Positions 1 to 10,099 of a DNA stretch of 17,180 bases are shown here, one piece after another. Under the pieces are notes generated by a model. The model was not told the DNA's origin. It saw only the letters and a program-made list of their open reading frames with translations, and did not search any database. The number at the start of each line of letters is the position of its first letter. Position 1 is the stretch's first letter. Origin of the DNA: Micractinium sp. NFX-FRZ (lineage: Eukaryota > Chlorophyta > Trebouxiophyceae > Chlorellales > Chlorellaceae); NCBI GenBank assembly GCA_029339195.1, contig JAPTJF010000736.1, positions 1 to 17,180 on the forward strand. Reading direction: 5' to 3'. The position numbers and the translations under genes were made by a program.

Positions 1-3000
1 AATCTCGGCTCGGCGGTGTATGGGGTGGTGTGGCGCACGAAACCCATGCCCCAGGCAAGCACGAGAGATAAAGTGGAGGCCGGCAGCAATGGTACAGAAC
101 ATATCTCCCTCCCCTCTTTTGGCCCCCCTTCACCCCGACCCTGCTGCTCACCTCTTTAGTATCCCCTCCCTCAGGCGGTCACCAAGTATCAAGTAGAAGC
201 CGCCGGGGGTGGGGGCCTGAACCTCAGCATCCGGGACGCGTTTGTGGCGCCACAGGGCTGCCTCCTGCTGTCGGCAGACTACTCGCAGGTAAAGACAACA
301 CAGGCATTTTTCATTTCCATTTTGCACCTGTGATCGGAATACCCATCTGCGTTTAAGAGCGCCCTTATTGGGGTCTGGCATCCTTTCACACCCCTTTGTT
401 CATTTTTTCACATTACACTTTATTTTTTCCTCCCGCAGGTTGAGCTGCGGGTGCTGGCGCACCTGAGCGGCGATGCAGCGCTCCTCCACCTGCTGCAGCA
501 GGCGGGGCCTGCGGGGGATGCCTTCAAGTACATTGCGCACGCCTGGCTGGGCGCAGGTGGGTGGGTGGGCACGTGCGGGCAGTCGGGATTGTTGCGTCTG
601 AACGCTGTGCAGCCCTGTTTCCCCATGCTGCTCACCTTCTGCCCCACGACTCTGCCATGCCGTCTTCCCGCCTGCCTGGCCTGCTAAAACCTGGTCACTG
701 CTGGGTCCCACCCATGCTTTCTCATGCAGGCGAGGTGGCCAAGGTGAGCAAGGAGGACCGAGAGAAGGCCAAGCGCGTGACGTACGGTGCGCTGTGCTGC
801 GCTGTGTTGCGCTGGGCTGGGCCGGGCTGGGCGGGGCCAGGCTTCATTGTGCTCCTGTGTACGGAACTGGGCGGGGGGTGCACCGCTTGCCTGCCCAGGC
901 GCCTTCACCCCCCGACCTCCCACCCCCAATCCTGCACCACACATCGCCCATATTGTGCAGGCCTCATCTACGGCCTCACTGCATGGGGCCTCTCGCAGGG
1001 CTCTGGCGCTCTGGGCATCTCACAGGCCGCTGCACAGGTGAGCCAGCCACCCCGTGGGCCACCCCATGCCCGCCCATCTCCCCACTTCGCTACACTTCGC
1101 TACAGCGCACCCGGCACGGCCCGCGCGCTGTGCAGCCCGCTGTGCTCTGCTCTCTTGAGCGAGTGCGGCGCGCTTTCAAGACAGCTGCTGCATACAGCAG
1201 TCATCCTCAACCCCTCGCCCCACACCACCCACTCATTTCTTAACTCTTTGCAGGAGCTCATCAACAGCTTCCTGTCTCACTTCAAGGGCGTGGCTGCCTG
1301 GATTGAGCAGACCAAGGCGGCGGCGCGCGCAGCGGGCGGCGTGACAACCCTGGCAGGGCGGCGGCGCCCCATCAAGGGCCTCTCATCCAGCGACAAACGG
1401 TGCGTGAGGGAGAGACCCTGGAGGCAGAGTAGCGCAGCGTGGAGGAAATCCGCATGTGGCAGAAATGGGAGGGGTATTGTTGCGCAGCTGGCTGTAGTTG
1501 TAACGGCCGACAGGGCGTGGCCGGCATGCAGACGGGCTTTCAGTGAAGTGGGTGGTGTTGTGTGTGTGTGAGTGTGTGTGCTTGCTTTATTTGCCTGCCC
1601 TCCTCTGGGAGCAGGCTTACTGCCCAGCCCCCAGCCCCCTTGTCTGCCCACCCCTGCCCACTCCCAATGTCCCCACCTGCTGCACCGAGTGCGCGCACAG
1701 AGGCTGGGCGTGCGGCTGCGGTGTTTGGACCTGCCTGCCTGCCTGCTTCCCTCTTGGTATCTGATTCATGCTTTTCATCGTCCCGCTTGCCTTGCAGGGT
1801 GCGTACCGAGGCGGAGCGCAAGGCGGTCAATGGACGGGTGCAGGGGTCTGCTGCCGATCTGATGAAGCAAGCCATGGCCGGCTGGTGAGCCTGCTGTGCC
1901 GGCAGTGCACATGTGCATGCAACCATGATGTACATCTTGCTGGTTGGGGCGCGCCAACCTGCAGAAGCAAGCCATGGCATGCCTGCTGTACCTGCTGTGC
2001 ACGCCTTGCCGGCAGGCATCCTGTGTGGGCTGGCTGCCTCCGCCTTGCGAGGTCTCGTGCCAGCATGCCACACCCAGAGACAGATGGGGCATGGCTGCAG
2101 GGCATGTGCCTGCGCTGCGCCTGGCGAGGTTGGCGCAGCGCGCCGCCTGTGCCTACTGCTTGACTCTGCTCGCTTGCCTGCTGTCTGACTCTGCATCCCC
2201 TGTATGTCATGCCCTCGCTCCTGCAGGTGCCAGTGGTGGGAGCAGCATGAGCAGCCGCCGGTGCGCATCCTGGCTCAGGTAGGCAGGCAACCTGTGTCGG
2301 AAGCTGCTACTGCCCGCTGTTCGTTCCCTATGCTGACTGCGCGCATTGTGCACAGGCAGGCCCCGCCGGACTGCTGCTGGCAACTTGCCACTCCTGCTGC
2401 CACATCTTTTGGCAAGGGTGGCGCGTCTGCAGCTGCCCATGTGCCCTTCTTGACGCACCATCATGTTTTGTCACACCAGTAATCGAATTAAATCATTCCC
2501 CTCGTTGCCGTCTGTGCGTCTGCAGCTGCACGACGAGCTGCTGCTGGAAGTGGATGCCAGCCTCGTGGACGCACGCTGGGTGGCACAGGTGCGCTGAGGG
2601 CCGCTGCGGTCAGGGTTTATGCAGCAGAAGTGGGGTAGGGGTGGGGCCCGCGCACGGCGAGCGCAGCGCGGCGTTTCGCCTGCCATGCCCGCCGGCCACT
2701 GCCCTGGCTGCTTCCGGGCTGTGCTGGCTGTGCGGAGGCTGCAGCATGAGCCAGCAGCTGTGCTTGTTTGGTCCGCGCTCTGCACGTGTTCCGCTGGTAT
2801 CGTGCGCCTGCTGTGCCCTGCTGTGCCCTGCTGTGCCTAGAGTGCGGCGCGTGTTGGGTACTGCGCAAGCCGAGGTGCCCGCCACCCCCTGTCCTGCCTG
2901 CCCTGCTGTGCCTGCTGCGTCCTGCGCTGCATGAGCTGCGGCGCGTGATGGAGGGCAGGCGTGCTGTGCCCGCTGTTTCTCCCCGTTGACCCCATGCTGT

Positions 3001-3128
3001 GCCTGCTGCGTCCTGCACCGCAGGAGCTACGGCGTGTGATGGAGGGGGTGGGCAGCGAGCTGCGGGTGCCCCTGGTGGCCAAAGTCAAGATGGGGGAGCG
3101 CTGGGGCAGCCTGGCAGCAGTGGAGTGA
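1..3128 (+). CDS. POLQ: DNA polymerase theta-like family-A polymerase, C-terminal part (5' end outside window)
   Basis: Repair polymerase of the Pol I fold; POLQ drives microhomology-mediated end joining. Modelled exons: 1-54 (tentative), 175-288, 439-556, 730-786, 961-1037, 1254-1399, 1798-1884, 2227-2278, 2526-2588, 3024-3128 (TGA). All phases join; 175-3128 gives 272 residues. Visible motifs are motif A, LLSADYSQ joined to VELRVLAHLS across the 289-438 intron; the O-helix, REKAKRVTYG/LIYG, with Arg, Lys and Tyr at the expected spacing; AGRRRP; VQGSAADLMKQA; and motif C, LHDELLLEV, at 2526-2552. The protein ends in KVKMGERWGSLAAVE, like the C terminus of POLQ. The Tyr in the O-helix and the spacing favour POLQ over plant organellar Pol I-like enzymes. 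Any helicase domain would lie upstream, outside the window. The exon at 1-54 ends in PMPQ and joins AVTK, matching the family P-x-x-Q-x-V motif. The family call is strong and the exon edges are good; the theta assignment over other family-A members is likely, not proven. Confidence 0.85.
55..174 (+). other. Probable GC-AG intron in the polymerase gene
   Basis: The donor is CCCCAG|GCAAGC and the acceptor is CCCTCCCTCAG|GCGGTC. Splicing joins ...KPMPQ to AVTKYQ in phase 0 and restores the P-x-x-Q-x-V spacing seen upstream of motif A in family-A polymerases. It is tentative because only 54 nt of the upstream exon are in the window. Confidence 0.5.
1864..2020 (+). repeat. Copy of an exon end (donor side) inside the following intron
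   Basis: The 15 bases at 1864-1878, at the end of the QGSAAD-encoding exon, recur exactly 100 bp downstream at 1964-1978, inside the intron that starts at 1885. Both copies are followed by related CTGCTGT- and CCGGCAG-containing sequence. This looks like a degraded local duplication of the exon-intron junction. Confidence 0.55.
2904..3046 (+). repeat. Decayed duplicate of the last polymerase exon's acceptor junction
   Basis: Positions 2904-2955 match 2995-3046 at 47 of 52 bases by hand alignment (offset 91). The second copy contains the real acceptor (exon starts at 3024) and the first 23 coding bases (ELRRVME). In the first copy the acceptor AG has become AT, so the upstream copy should not splice. 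Confidence 0.75.
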
Positions 3129-3212
3129 GGGCAGCGGCCAAGCCAGGGCTGAAGGGCGCCTGTCTGGGGAGCGCTGGGGCAGCCTGGGGGGCAGTTTGAT
3201 CAAGCCAGGGCT
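3093..3212 (+). repeat. Short duplication of the coding end into the 3' flank of the polymerase gene
   Basis: The 22-nt segment at 3093-3114, coding for the GERWGSL region, is repeated at 3166-3187 just after the stop codon. A 12-nt segment at 3139-3150 recurs at 3201-3212. The different offsets (73 and 62) imply a duplication followed by a small indel. Confidence 0.65.
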
Positions 3213-3975
3213 CGGTACGGGCCTGGCCGTGCTCCCAGCGGGGCCTCAGAGGGAGCGGCGCTGGAGACAGGAGGGTGAGCATGGCAGGGATGGCGCTGCT
3301 CCCTGTGCCGGGACGGCTGTCCTGTGCCTGCCCACTGCACAGCATGCTCGGGACTTCGGGAACTGCTGTCAAGCCACCGTGGCTCTGGTGCATTGGTTGG
3401 CACGTACTGCTCCTGGCTGTGCCTCTACCAAAGTGTGGAGCAGTGCTTACAGATGGCAGCGAGGGCACGTTCATGGAGGTTTATCGAGGCGAGCTATTTA
3501 GAGGAATGGAGAGGAGGAGGGATGGCAGGCAAGGCGGTGTGTGCGCGCGCTGAGGGACAGGGTAAAAGAAGAAAGAATCGAAGGTTGGGATGGGGTGGGC
3601 ATGCACAGTTGGCGGATCAAAAAGGGCGCGGAGTTTTTGGAATAGGTGGGCGGACAGAGGGCAGGGTTGCGGGCGGGTGCAGTGGCACTGTGATGGTTGC
3701 TCAAAAGCGTGGCAAAAAGGAGTGTTGGGGGTCGTTGTGACCGCCGTCCTGCAGGCTGCCTGCCAGCTGGCAAGGGGCTCGTCAGGCACAGCATGCACGA
3801 CGGTGTCGCATCCGTCCCAATGCGGCAGCCCGATGGGCTGATGAGGTGCGCTGCTGAGCTCACCTCGCTCTGCCCTCTGGGAAGCCGGCAAGAACCGCCA
3901 ACATCCCAACATTGTATTTTGTTGAAGTGCATCTTTTTTGGGGAGAGGCGAGGGGATGGCTACAAGGAGGGCCAG
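3129..3975. other. Convergent intergenic region / 3' untranslated sequences
   Basis: This lies between the stop of the polymerase gene (plus strand) and the stop of the NHL gene (minus strand). The open frames here are low-complexity and match no family I recognise. On the minus strand a TGTAA (plus TTACA at 3447-3451) could be the poly(A) signal of the NHL gene, about 525 nt after its modelled stop. I found no TGTAA for the polymerase gene in this stretch. Confidence 0.5.
3447..3451 (-). terminator. Possible TGTAA polyadenylation signal of the NHL gene
   Basis: TGTAA reads on the minus strand downstream of the NHL stop. Green algae commonly use TGTAA shortly upstream of the cleavage site. 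The implied 3' UTR of roughly 525 nt is plausible, but one five-base match is weak evidence. Confidence 0.3.
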
Positions 3976-6900
3976 TCAGCGCGTCTGCCGCATCTGTGGC
4001 GCCTGGGGCTGGGGGCGCGGCGGTGGTGGCGGTGGCCGGCGCCGTGGAGATCTGCGGCCATGCAAGAGGAGGGTAGGGGCAGACTGAGGAAGGAGACGGG
4101 TGGGAAGACGAGGAGGCAGCTTGGAAGTTGTACAGAGCCGGGGGGGAGACCACGAGGCACTGCCCCCTGCACCCAAAATGTGCAAGCTCCCTGCACCCCT
4201 GCTCATGCCGCATGCCAAGCACCAGGCACTCACGGCGGGGTCGGCGGCGGGGGTGCCGGCGGCCGTGGTGAGGGCGGAGGTGGGCGGGGCGATTGCCGAG
4301 GCGGCGGCGGCGGCGACCGCCGGGGCGGCGGCGGGCTGTCCACGGTGCGCGGCTCTGAGCCGCCTCCCCCGTCTCCAGAGTTATCCTCTGGATCCACTGG
4401 ACCCTCCGGCTCTGGTGAACTGCTGGGGGCGCAGTTCGGGTCGTCCGAGCCCTCGGGGCACGGCTCAGAAGGCACTTCTCTTGGGGGGCAGCCGAGGCCG
4501 TCCGAAAACTCGCAATCTATCTCTGGGCTGGGGCTGGGGCTGGGGCTAGGGCTAGGGCTAGGTATGAGGTCGCAGTCTGGAGAAAGGTCGGGGTCGCACA
4601 CAGGGTCGTCTTGCAGGGGCGGGCAGCCCTCCTGCCCACGTGGGCAATCCTCCGGGTCTGGGGAAGGCCCCTCTTCCTCCTCTGGCTGTACTGGAGCGGG
4701 AGGTGGAGGCCTGGGGGGCTGCCGCATGTCGGGCGGCGGCGGCATCTTCCAGCGCAGGCGCGGCGGGGGCGGGCTGTGGGGCCGCGGCGGCGGGGGTGCC
4801 GGCGGCTCCGGCGGGGGCGGAGACAGCGGCACAGGGCTGGGCGGCGCCGGCGGGGGGCTGCATGTCAGGAGGGCAGGCGGCGTGGGCGGTGGGACAGTGG
4901 GGTGATCGGTACCGCCGGTGCGGGCGCTGCAGTGGCACATAATGAGGCCCTGCTCCGAAGCCAACGTCAGCAGCCAGCGCCTGCCCCGCCACCCCGAGCC
5001 CCACACTGTGCGCGTGAGCAGGCACATCAGCGCGTCGGATGGCACCAAGGAAGCTGAGCAGGCACAGGCGACACAGCAGCGGGCACAGCAGGCCCAGCAG
5101 CGGGCGCAGCACCCACCTTGGCTGCTGCGCTCCAGGCGGTGGTGGCGGCGGCACGTCGATCTCCTCTGGCTCTTCCGACTCCTCTGCGCCGTCTCTCCCA
5201 AAAAACTGCACCCTGCTGTTGCCTCGGTCCACCACAGCCAGCATGCCGCCTGGGCCCAGCGCCACGCCGGCGGGCCCGAAAAACTCGCCGGCGCCGCTGC
5301 CGGGCGCTCCCAGGGAGGCCACCCATTCGCCAGCCAGGGTGAAGATTTGCAGGCGCTGGTTGAACGCAAACATGAGCTCCTCATCGTCTGCCTGCCCGCT
5401 GGGGGCGCCGTCAGTTACGTAGATGAGCCCCTCTAGGGGGGAGACCGCTATGGAATCGGCCATGTTGAACTGCGGGGGAGGGGGGATGTGGGGACACGCA
5501 CGCAGCACAGGTGGTGGAAAGGCCCTGGTGGAAAGGCAGTGCTTGAAGTGAAGTGGTCTGAAAGAAGTGGTGATTCCGCTAGATGAGGCGAGGGGGAGGG
5601 GGCGTTCTGTAGGTGGGAGCGACCACGGCTGACTGCTGCGCATGCCGTGGTTGAGCACGCCATGCACGCTGTGCCTGTGTGCTGGGCTGTGCTGTGCCGT
5701 GCTGCATCCCCCTCCCGCTCTCCCACCAGCCACCACTTGATCCTGCACCCCGCCCTCACCTGGCCAGGGCCGTTGCCATCCTCCCCGATGCTGCGCACAA
5801 AGCGGCCCAGCCGGTCGAACTCGCACACCCGGAAGTTGCCTGCCACAGGGAGCACAGTGCATGGAGCACAGCGCAGTGAGTGCGTGCGTGTCAAGTGCCT
5901 GCGATGCTCCGGCACCCTGTTCACGCCCAAATGCCCCTGCCGCCAGCTGCCTTGGCACGCACGCTGCCACCCCACACTGTAGGGTACAGCGCACAGCACA
6001 GATACACTGTAGAGGCTGCCCCTCCCGCCCTCACCTTGGTCCACCACCAGCACGCTCCCGCTGCCGGCGGCGTCGGCGCACGCCACTCCCGTGGGCGAGC
6101 TCAGCTCCCCAGCCCCGCTGCCGGCCGCCCCCAGCTTCCCCATCAGCCTGCCGTCCAGCCGGTACTTCTTCACCACCCCCTCCCCCTGCTCCGCCACAAA
6201 CACGTGGGCGCCGCACACAGCCAGGCCGGTGGGCTGCTGGGCGGCGAAGGAAGCCAAGAAGGCACCCCCGCCGCTGAACTTGCTCACGCGGCTGCCTCCG
6301 TACTCGGAAACAAACAGGTTGCCGGTCAGCGGGTCCAGCGCCAGCCCCAGGGGCTCACGCAGCTGCGTGGGGTGGTGGGCCAGGCGGGGTGAGCTTGGCA
6401 AGCAAAACCGTGATGAGTTGGCAGGGGGATTGGTGGGCCAGCTGGGGAAAGCGGGCCCAGCGGCTTATGCAGCTGCAGGGGAGTCAGAAGGTGCAGCCAG
6501 GGTAGGGTGGGCAGGCAGAGGCACCAGTGAGCTGCCAGGGGCTCACAAAGCTGCTGGTGCGGTGGCAGTTGCGGGCGGGCAGGCAAAGGCGGGTGTGGCG
6601 GGCGGGGAGTGTGCAGGCACGCGGGCAGGCACAGGCGGGTGTGGCGGGCGGGGAGTGTGCAGGCACGCGGGCAGGCAAAGGCGGGTGTGGCGGGCGGGGA
6701 GTGTGCAGGCACGCGGGCAGGCAAAGGCGGGTGTGGCGGGCTGGGGGGTGTGCAGGCATGGGGGCAGGCCAGGGTGTGTAGTAGGTGCCGAGCGGTCACA
6801 AGAAGCGGCGCCTGGTGAGGCGCCGTGCAGCCAGCGCATGCCAGCGTGCACATGCGGCAGCAGCCGTTGAAAGCAGCACAGCACGGCACGGCACAGCACT

Positions 6901-8317
6901 GCACAGCACTGCACAGCACGGCACGGCACAGCACAGCACGGCACAGCACAGCACAGCACAGCGCGGCCTCACCTTGCCGGGCTGGGAGCCCAGGCTGCCA
7001 AAGCTGTTCACAAGCTCTCCGGTGGCGCCGTCCAGCACCTGGATGCGGCTGTTGCCGCTGTCTGCAGGGGTGCGGGCACAGGTTGTGCAATGAGGTGTAA
7101 TGCAGAAGATGCGAAACGAGACCAGGTATTCCCATGCAGAGGTGGTCATTCTGTCTGGGCTGAGCAGCGGGTGAGGTAGCGAAAACTTGGGACGCAACCG
7201 ATGTTGCGGGGTGGGGAAGGGAGAGGGGAAGGAGATAGGGAGGTTGGCGGTGCCTCCTTGGCAGGCCTTCAAACGTGGCAAAGCTGGCAGCCACTGCCAC
7301 TGTCTGCTGCAGAGCAATCTCCTTTCATCTTCGTGCCTGTGCCGCTGCTGCCGCCGCCCCCTCAGCCCCGGATCTGCTGCACGTGCACTGCAGGCTGCAC
7401 TGCATGCCAGCCAGCCATCTCCCACTGCTTGCCTGCCACGTAGACATAGCCAGAGGCGTTTACGGCCACTCCATACGGCCGGTAGAGGCCGCCTTCTGTG
7501 CTCCCCTCCTCGCCCCATTGCCGCACAAACTGCGGCGCCATGGGGGGCCCAGCAGGGGAGGGGCACACGGGGAGGGGCAGGGCGCGTGGTGTGGGACGAT
7601 GCACATGTGCTGGCATGCTGGCGAGGGAGGAGGCACGCGAAAAGAGGTGACCAGGGGGTCGCTGCCTCAGGGGGGCTGCAAGATGTGGGGGGCAGCCCAC
7701 CCCAGGGAAGCAGGCGTGGGGCGCCCATTGGTGGTGCGGCATGTGCAGCGGAAAGGGGAAGGCAGGCGAGAACGGAGTGATACAACCTGCGCCTGGGCAG
7801 GTCCCCCACCTGGATGCTGTCAGCCCCGAGCAGGGCCCGCCTCGCCTGCCGCTGGACGTCTGCTGCTCCTGCTAGTCGCTGGGGGGCGGTGCTGGCACTG
7901 GCGCCGCCGCCCAGGCTCCTGGCCGCTGAGCTTCCCAGCGGGCCTGCAGATTCAAATGGTGCCCCATTGATGCGATCGTGTCAGAGGCAGGACATTGAAG
8001 GAAGGGAAGCACAAGGGTTGACAGGTTACGGCAAGCAGCAGTCAATGTAGCGTGGCGCCTGCAGCCAGCGGCAGAACGAATCGGAATGGGCACCCAACAG
8101 GGTCCAGGACGCGGGCGCAGGGCGCGTGCAGGCAGCGTCCACATGCATGCAGTGCTTTGGCACGGAGGGTTTGGAAAGTGACAAACCTACCCAGGGAGAG
8201 GACCAGAAGCAGGAGGAGGGGCGCTGCATGGAGGAGGGCGCGCAGCGCGTGCTGTGGATTGCGCGACGCCGTGCCAGCAGCGGTCCTGGGCGGCGGCGGT
8301 TGCAGCAGCGGCACCAT
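3976..8317 (-). CDS. Secreted six-repeat NHL beta-propeller protein with Ser/Pro-rich, Cys-containing tail
   Basis: Exons in reading order: 8317-8191, 7943-7810, 7529-7433, 7061-6973, 6362-6035, 5839-5760, 5469-5117, 4926-4234, 4051-3976. They total 1977 nt, 658 residues, with all phases consistent. The ATG at 8315-8317 sits in GCCGGCCATGG context. Residues about 34-43 (LLLLLVLSLG) form the hydrophobic core of a signal peptide or anchor. Residues about 88-385 hold six NHL repeats, with landmarks YVYVADSGNSRIQVLD, NLFVSEYGGSRVSKF, VFVAEQGEGVVKKY, VLVVDQGNFRVCEF, LIYVTDG...RLQIF and MLAVVDRGNSRVQFF. The tail has two PPPP/SPPP-rich blocks flanking an acidic linker with eight Cys and an SP dipeptide run. 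NHL propellers bind proteins, RNA or glycans, so no reaction can be assigned. Secretion and an extensin- or pherophorin-like tail suggest a wall or matrix scaffold (inference). The first and last exons are less certain than the propeller. Confidence 0.8.
4052..4233 (-). other. Probable last intron of the NHL gene (optional splicing sets the C terminus)
   Basis: On the minus strand the donor is CCGCC|GTGAGT and the acceptor is ATGGCCGCAG|ATCTCC. Splicing bypasses the TGA at 4232-4230 and adds a Pro-rich end (SPRRRPPPPPP ... RQTR, then TGA at 3978-3976). If unspliced, the protein ends at 634 residues in PPPPTPP. Both ends are compatible with the proline-rich tail. Confidence 0.5.
4523..4562. 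repeat. Six-base GGGGCT/GGGCTA tandem repeat encoding Ser-Pro dipeptides
   Basis: Several GGGGCT units grade into GGGCTA units on the plus strand. On the minus strand this lies inside the NHL gene's Pro-rich exon and encodes a run of SP dipeptides. SP repeats are classic prolyl-hydroxylation and arabinogalactosylation sites in plant and algal wall glycoproteins. Confidence 0.8.
6456..6560 (-). repeat. Two decayed copies of the LREPLGL exon start inside the preceding intron
   Basis: The acceptor and exon start at about 6342-6366 recur on the minus strand at about 6456-6480 (roughly 20 of 25 bases match; reads LHKPLGP). They recur again near 6535-6560, where the 12 bases at 6535-6546 equal 6347-6358 (reads LCEPLAA). 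Both copies lie upstream of the real acceptor in transcript order. Confidence 0.6.
6579..6770. repeat. 46-bp minisatellite, four copies
   Basis: The word AGGCGGGTGTGG begins at 6587, 6633, 6679 and 6725, an exact 46-bp period. The copies are near identical and the last one has drifted. The array is wholly inside the 6363-6972 intron. A 46-bp unit is not a multiple of three, as expected for non-coding sequence. Confidence 0.9.
6872..6963. repeat. GCACA/GCACG pentanucleotide microsatellite next to a splice donor
   Basis: About 90 bp of imperfect five-base repeats (GCACA, GCACG, GCACT). On the coding (minus) strand it reads GCTGT/GCCGT/GCAGT and starts within about 10 nt of the donor at 6972. 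Confidence 0.85.
7062..7432 (-). other. GC-AG intron in the NHL gene
   Basis: The minus-strand donor is GTGGCAG|GCAAGC and the acceptor is CCCCTGCAG|ACAGCGG. The upstream exon ends in phase 1, and joining G to AC gives YVYVA-DSGNSRIQ, the textbook NHL core. The nearby GT (CTAC|GTGGCA) gives the wrong phase and deletes conserved residues. Confidence 0.8.
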
Positions 8318-10099
8318 GGCCGGCTGCCGGCCTCGCCGGCCCCGGGCGCCCGCACTGGCCTCCTGAAGACGTCAACCCAACTGGCGGTCCGTTGCTTTGC
8401 TTGCACGGTGCGTACAGCGGCGTCGTTGCCGCCGGCCGGGTGATTGCACGACCGGTCCTCTGGCTATGTGCAGGCTGCCGTCACGCACCAGCAGCTGCCT
8501 GGATGTGCGGGAACCGTCGCAGCATAGATCACCTGGCGTTTCAGTTCAAGCGAGGACCGCGTACGAAAGTGTGCCTTGCTGGCATTTGCCCCCAGGAGCC
8601 CAGCCCCCCCGCTTCTGAACAGCTCAGATGCTGCACTTGAAGCCTCCGACGGCCCAGTCCCGCAGAGGCGTGCTGTGGCGGCGTGCGGCGGTGCTGCGGG
8701 AGGAGGGCGGGGAACATGGGTCCAGGACAGGAGGGACAGGAGGCACGCGCCCGCCGGTAGCTACCGCCGCCAGTTCCTCACGAGTCCTGCAGCTTCCCAT
8801 GCGTGCGCTGCAACATTCGTTGGGTTGTTGGTGGAACAGTGCCCATATGGCACCATCAACTTAGAAGCGTCCAGTGGGGATGGGCGGGGTGTGCAACCGT
8901 GCTTGGGGCAAACTAGCGGCTCCAACCTTCAAACGGAGGGTGCCGCCGCCCCCCTTGCGCTCCGGTCTCATCTTATGCGATGCGAGTATGGCGTGTCATT
9001 CCAGAGGACTCCGTGACTCAAATAGAGGAGGTGGGAAAAGAGCTTGAAAGTCTAGATCAGAGCTGCCCAGAGGCAAGGTTCAGTTCCCGCTGCCATGAAA
9101 CGCAGCAAGTTCCAGCAGCCTCAGGCTGCTGCCGGTGCTGCTGCGCACCGCAAGTGGTCGGCTACCTTACAGGAGCAACCTTCCATGTGACTCCAAATCA
9201 GGCAGTCCCCCAAATCACGTTCACATGCAGGCTGGGGTGTATTCGAATCAGACACCTTGTTGTGGGTTTGGCCACTGTGCCGCCTCGCCGCGCCGCGCCT
9301 ACTGTGCCTCTCTAGCGGCCCCTCATGAGGACGCGGAGGGAGCGCTGCTCTTCTCTCCGGTCCCTTGAGACTTGGAGGCAATAGTCACCCGTATCCAGCA
9401 TACCAGCAGTTCGCGCACGGAAGTGCGGGCGGTCGGAGGGAACCTTGTGCAGGTTCTGGTTTCGCTTCGGTTTCGAGGTGCCATTCTACGCTCGGCATGT
9501 ATACACACGTTCAGGTGTGACAATGGCAGACGGTACAGTGCCTGGGGTCGGCGACGGGCGGCCAACCTGGCAGGGCGGCGGCGGCGGCAGGGCGGCGGCA
9601 GCAGCACGGCAGCGGAGAGGGGATGCTGGGGTTGGAGATGGAGTAAAGCAGCAACACGTAGTTCTAATCATTCGATGTGAATAAACGAAGGCCAACGAAC
9701 GTGTTTGCAGATGCTGCCAGTCAGCAGCCTTTGTGAAAGCGACGGCACAGCAGCACCAGAGTGCCGCCGCTGCGGCGATGCGTTCACAGTGTGGCCTTGT
9801 AAGACCATGAAGAGCTATGTGCCATAAAATTGGGGCGCTTGAGGCAAATCCTGGCATGCTCTGTCCAGCTCTTGGAGGATTCATCTTGGAAACAGGCCAG
9901 CGGCAGGCAGCAGCAGCAGCTGCCGTCGCAGTTGCATGCACCTGGCGACACCTGGCAGAGGAGGGCAGTTCTGAGAGCACGCATCTTCATTCGCCCACCT
10001 CGCATCGGTGCCCAAACAAAGGGTCCTGCTTCTCTGGCCCTTTCAGCGGCAGCTCCTGAAGCGCGGAACCCCTGCCGCCTCGGCCGCCCTGCTCCTCCG
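8318..10099. other. Intergenic region between two divergent genes; no gene supported
   Basis: This 1782-bp stretch separates the modelled ATG of the NHL gene (minus, 8317) from that of the deacetylase gene (plus, 10100). Open frames here are short, compositionally biased and match nothing I recognise. By eye the middle part is less GC-rich than the flanking genes. It must contain both promoters and 5' UTRs, but I can point to no convincing core-promoter element. A small lineage-specific gene cannot be excluded. Confidence 0.5.

Larger units (their letters stand above)
6363..6972 (-). other. Repeat-filled 610-nt intron of the NHL gene
   Basis: This intron has a GT donor (CAAG|GTGAGG) and a CAG acceptor before LREPLGL. 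It holds, from donor to acceptor, a GCTGT/GCCGT microsatellite, a 46-bp minisatellite and two decayed copies of the downstream exon's start. It is among the longest introns in the window, and most of its length is repeat. Confidence 0.75.

Noticed and set aside
561..1571. Long plus-strand open frame of 336 codons over the polymerase region
   Set aside because: It runs through exons and introns; only fragments coincide with polymerase motifs. It is a high-GC open frame crossing unspliced introns, not a separate gene.
4523..4562. Interstitial telomere
   Set aside because: The units are GGGGCT/GGGCTA, not the plant/algal TTTAGGG, and they are in frame within a coding exon.
3697..4905. 402-codon plus-strand Gly/Ser-rich open frame
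   Set aside because: It is the antisense shadow of the Pro-rich exon of the NHL gene: GGC/GGG opposite CCN codons. The minus-strand frame has splice sites and continuity with the NHL repeats.
6579..6770. CRISPR-like regularly spaced repeats
   Set aside because: The copies are continuous tandem units with no unique spacers, in an intron of a eukaryotic gene.
9225..9262. tRNA T-arm-like ATTCGAATC motif
   Set aside because: The loop and stem lengths are wrong, and there is no A box, anticodon arm or acceptor stem.
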